In this document: in pieces, positions 38,370 through 39,926 of the stretch
How the letters are laid out: each line of letters starts with the position of its first letter
How positions within the stretch are numbered: position 1 is the first letter of the stretch
Source of the DNA: a virus
IMG/VR virus record: IMGVR_UViG_3300024348_000109
Span: 1-39,926 of that record
Reading direction: 5' to 3' (one strand)
Length of the DNA: 39,926 nucleotides
Made by a program: the position numbers and the translations under genes
The notes under the pieces: model-generated
The model's input: the letters and a program-made list of their open reading frames with translations, nothing else
The model's database searches: none
What the model was told of the DNA's origin: nothing

Positions 38370-39926
38370 GTTATTCGCTTGAATACGTACTTCTTGTTAA
38401 AGATTTGATGACTCCATCTCTTAGAAAAATACAAGCTGAAGCTCAAAATTTAGTAAAAACATTTAACCAGTTTCAAGGCGTAAAGCCTTTTACTATCAAA
38501 GCCGATGCGTCAAGTGCCAAATCTACAATACAGTCTCTTAAACAAGAGCTTTCTGAATTAAAAAGCAAAACGATCAATATTGCAGCGACAAAAACCGGTA
38601 CAGCATCGCCACCTATGGCTGGCGGCGGGTTTGGAATGGCTGGTATAGCCGGTGCGGCGGCTGGGTTTGTTGGCGTTAGTGCAGCAATTATGGGAGCCAA
38701 GGCATCTTTAGAGGCATTTATGGATGTCGAGTCAGCCCAGCTTGGATTAAGGAAGGCGCTTGATATTGACGGCGCACCGCTGGACGTTTACAAGAAAAAG
38801 CTACGCGACTTGTCTAGCGAGCTAGGCATTGCTCAAGAAAAAATTGTTTCTACGGCTGTTAGTTTTGCCAAAGCTGACTCATCTTTAAGCCCAGATCAGC
38901 TAACAAGGATCACAAAGCTTAATTATGCAGCTTCTTTAGCCTGGGGGGTAGAGGCAGAAGCCGCAACCGATGCTATGCAAGTCATGCAGGCGATATTTGG
39001 ATTAAGCCCAGATGGGTTAGAAGACATGGCTAATAAAATCGACATGCTTGGTGATAAATTTGGCGTTCTGACTGAGAAATACCTTGTGGACTTTGTCACT
39101 GTTGGTGCTGGTGTTGGTAAAGCAATGGGTCTGTCAAAAGATCAGATTTTAGCGTTTGGTGTTGCGACTGGCGAGGCTAAAATCATCGCTTCTGAAGCCG
39201 CCAATATGCTAAAACACCTTGGAACTGTTGTGTATCAGCCAAAAGATGAGGCTATTGCGGCTTTTGAAAAGCTTGGATTGTCTTGGAAAAACCTTCAAAA
39301 AATGGATTCTGGCACTAGAATGCAGAGTATTTTAGTGGCACTTGACGCGTATAAGGGGTTGGATAAAGTAATTTTAGGAACCGATATTATCGGCCAAAAT
39401 TACAACGACACGCTACTCCGGTCGATGGTAAACTCGCTAAAATTTGGCAAAGCAATGGATATGATGCAAGACAAAACAGCTTTGTCTGGGCGCGTCATGA
39501 CCGCATTAGAAATGCAAGCTGAGTTAGCGCAAGGTCGTCTGGATCGAATGGGGCAGACGTTAAGAAATGTAGCTTTAGCTGGGGCTGGGGCTGTTATAGA
39601 GCTTTTGGCTGGTGCTCAAATATCACCAATTTGGATTGATATTGGCAATAACATTGCCCACGTTTGGAACACTTTAACAGGCGGTGCCGAGGGAGCAAAT
39701 ACTATTTTATCAACACTAAAATTCTTATTTTTGGGCGTGGCTATAGGAGTTCAAACCGTGGTCACCGGTCTCACTCAGCTGTTTAACATTTTATTTGGTC
39801 TTTTGGACGGGATCGTTAAACTTGGGCAAGGCGACTTTAGCGGGGCTTGGACTGCTTTAAAAACTGGCTTTATCGAAGCTGGCGAGGCTGGCACGAGATA
39901 TATTGATTCTGTGTCAAAGGCTATTG
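38366..39926 (+). CDS. Tail tape-measure protein, N-terminal part
   Basis: An ATG overlapping the chaperone stop (ATGA) begins a frame of 520 residues that is open to the window end. The sequence shows the first coiled coil (PSLRKIQAEAQNLVKTFNQF), an Ala/Gly hydrophobic segment, the DISSELGIAQEKI-like TP901 tape domain (RDLSSELGIAQEKIVSTAVSFAKA, ATDAMQVMQAIFGL, NMLKHLGTVVY), and hydrophobic stretches near the end. With bases 1-143 it totals 567 residues. The tape measure sets tail length, and 567 residues imply a short to medium tail. Confidence 0.85.
   Translation, partial: MSYSLEYVLLVKDLMTPSLRKIQAEAQNLVKTFNQFQGVKPFTIKADASSAKSTIQSLKQELSELKSKTINIAATKTGTASPPMAGGGFGMAGIAGAAAGFVGVSAAIMGAKASLEAFMDVESAQLGLRKALDIDGAPLDVYKKKLRDLSSELGIAQEKIVSTAVSFAKADSSLSPDQLTRITKLNYAASLAWGVEAEAATDAMQVMQAIFGLSPDGLEDMANKIDMLGDKFGVLTEKYLVDFVTVGAGVGKAMGLSKDQILAFGVATGEAKIIASEAANMLKHLGTVVYQPKDEAIAAFEKLGLSWKNLQKMDSGTRMQSILVALDAYKGLDKVILGTDIIGQNYNDTLLRSMVNSLKFGKAMDMMQDKTALSGRVMTALEMQAELAQGRLDRMGQTLRNVALAGAGAVIELLAGAQISPIWIDIGNNIAHVWNTLTGGAEGANTILSTLKFLFLGVAIGVQTVVTGLTQLFNILFGLLDGIVKLGQGDFSGAWTALKTGFIEAGEAGTRYIDSVSKAI

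Noticed and set aside
1-39926. CRISPR array, insertion sequence or Mu-type transposase
   Set aside because: No regularly spaced repeats of CRISPR size, no terminal inverted repeats with a transposase, and no DDE transposase motifs were seen.

Overview
The window looks like the complete genome of a tailed phage of a Gram-negative host, written as a circle opened inside one gene. Reading from 38366 to the last base leaves the tape-measure gene open. The first bases of the window continue it in the same frame to a stop at 143, which gives a 567-residue protein. The host inference rests on a lipoprotein with a lipobox, a signal-peptide protein that looks like an outer-membrane barrel, and an SSB with the proteobacterial DDDLPF tip. 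The sequence is A+T-rich by eye. No integrase, transposase or CI-type repressor was recognised, so the lifestyle is probably virulent, but this is inference. The host genus cannot be named from the sequence.

Layout. (1) 1-7399, plus strand: Mu-type contractile tail and baseplate (end of the tape measure, gpN-like, gpP-like, gp45 spike, gp46, gp47, gp48), then a tail fibre and a probable fibre chaperone. (2) 7382-10686: a recombination island. A minus-strand operon encodes RecT, a YqaJ-type exonuclease and three small proteins. It is bracketed by two copies of a candidate small RNA that share a 3' scaffold and terminator but differ at the 5' end. Divergent promoters with tandem 20-bp repeats lie at about 10000-10070. 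(3) 10701-19800, plus strand: early, metabolic and replication genes (DHFR, a DUF1376/YdaU-like protein, a DUF6475-like protein, SSB, a PD-(D/E)XK nuclease, an HTH protein, amidase endolysin, dUTPase, a zinc-repeat protein, a C5 cytosine methyltransferase) among many small unknown genes. A perfect 122-bp promoter-operator cassette occurs twice here. Two decayed genes are visible: a frameshifted paralogue and an internally deleted methyltransferase. (4) 19804-24156: terminase small and large subunits, HK97-type portal, Mu F-like protein and a possible decoration protein. (5) 24168-30491: an accessory block inside the head operon with a 1113-residue appendage protein carrying RCC1-like repeats, an unknown protein, a secreted barrel-like protein, three membrane proteins and a probable permuted NlpC/P60 enzyme. 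(6) 30488-39926: prohead protease, HK97-fold capsid, connectors, tail terminator, sheath, tube, frameshifted tail-assembly chaperone and tape measure, closing the circle.

Together this is a phage with an HK97-type head and a Mu-type contractile tail, and with its own annealase/exonuclease recombination. The most notable non-coding elements are the duplicated small RNA, the duplicated promoter-operator, a structured leader upstream of the replication genes, and a 16-bp hairpin inside a coding region. All functional calls come from reading motifs and gene order; no database search was run.
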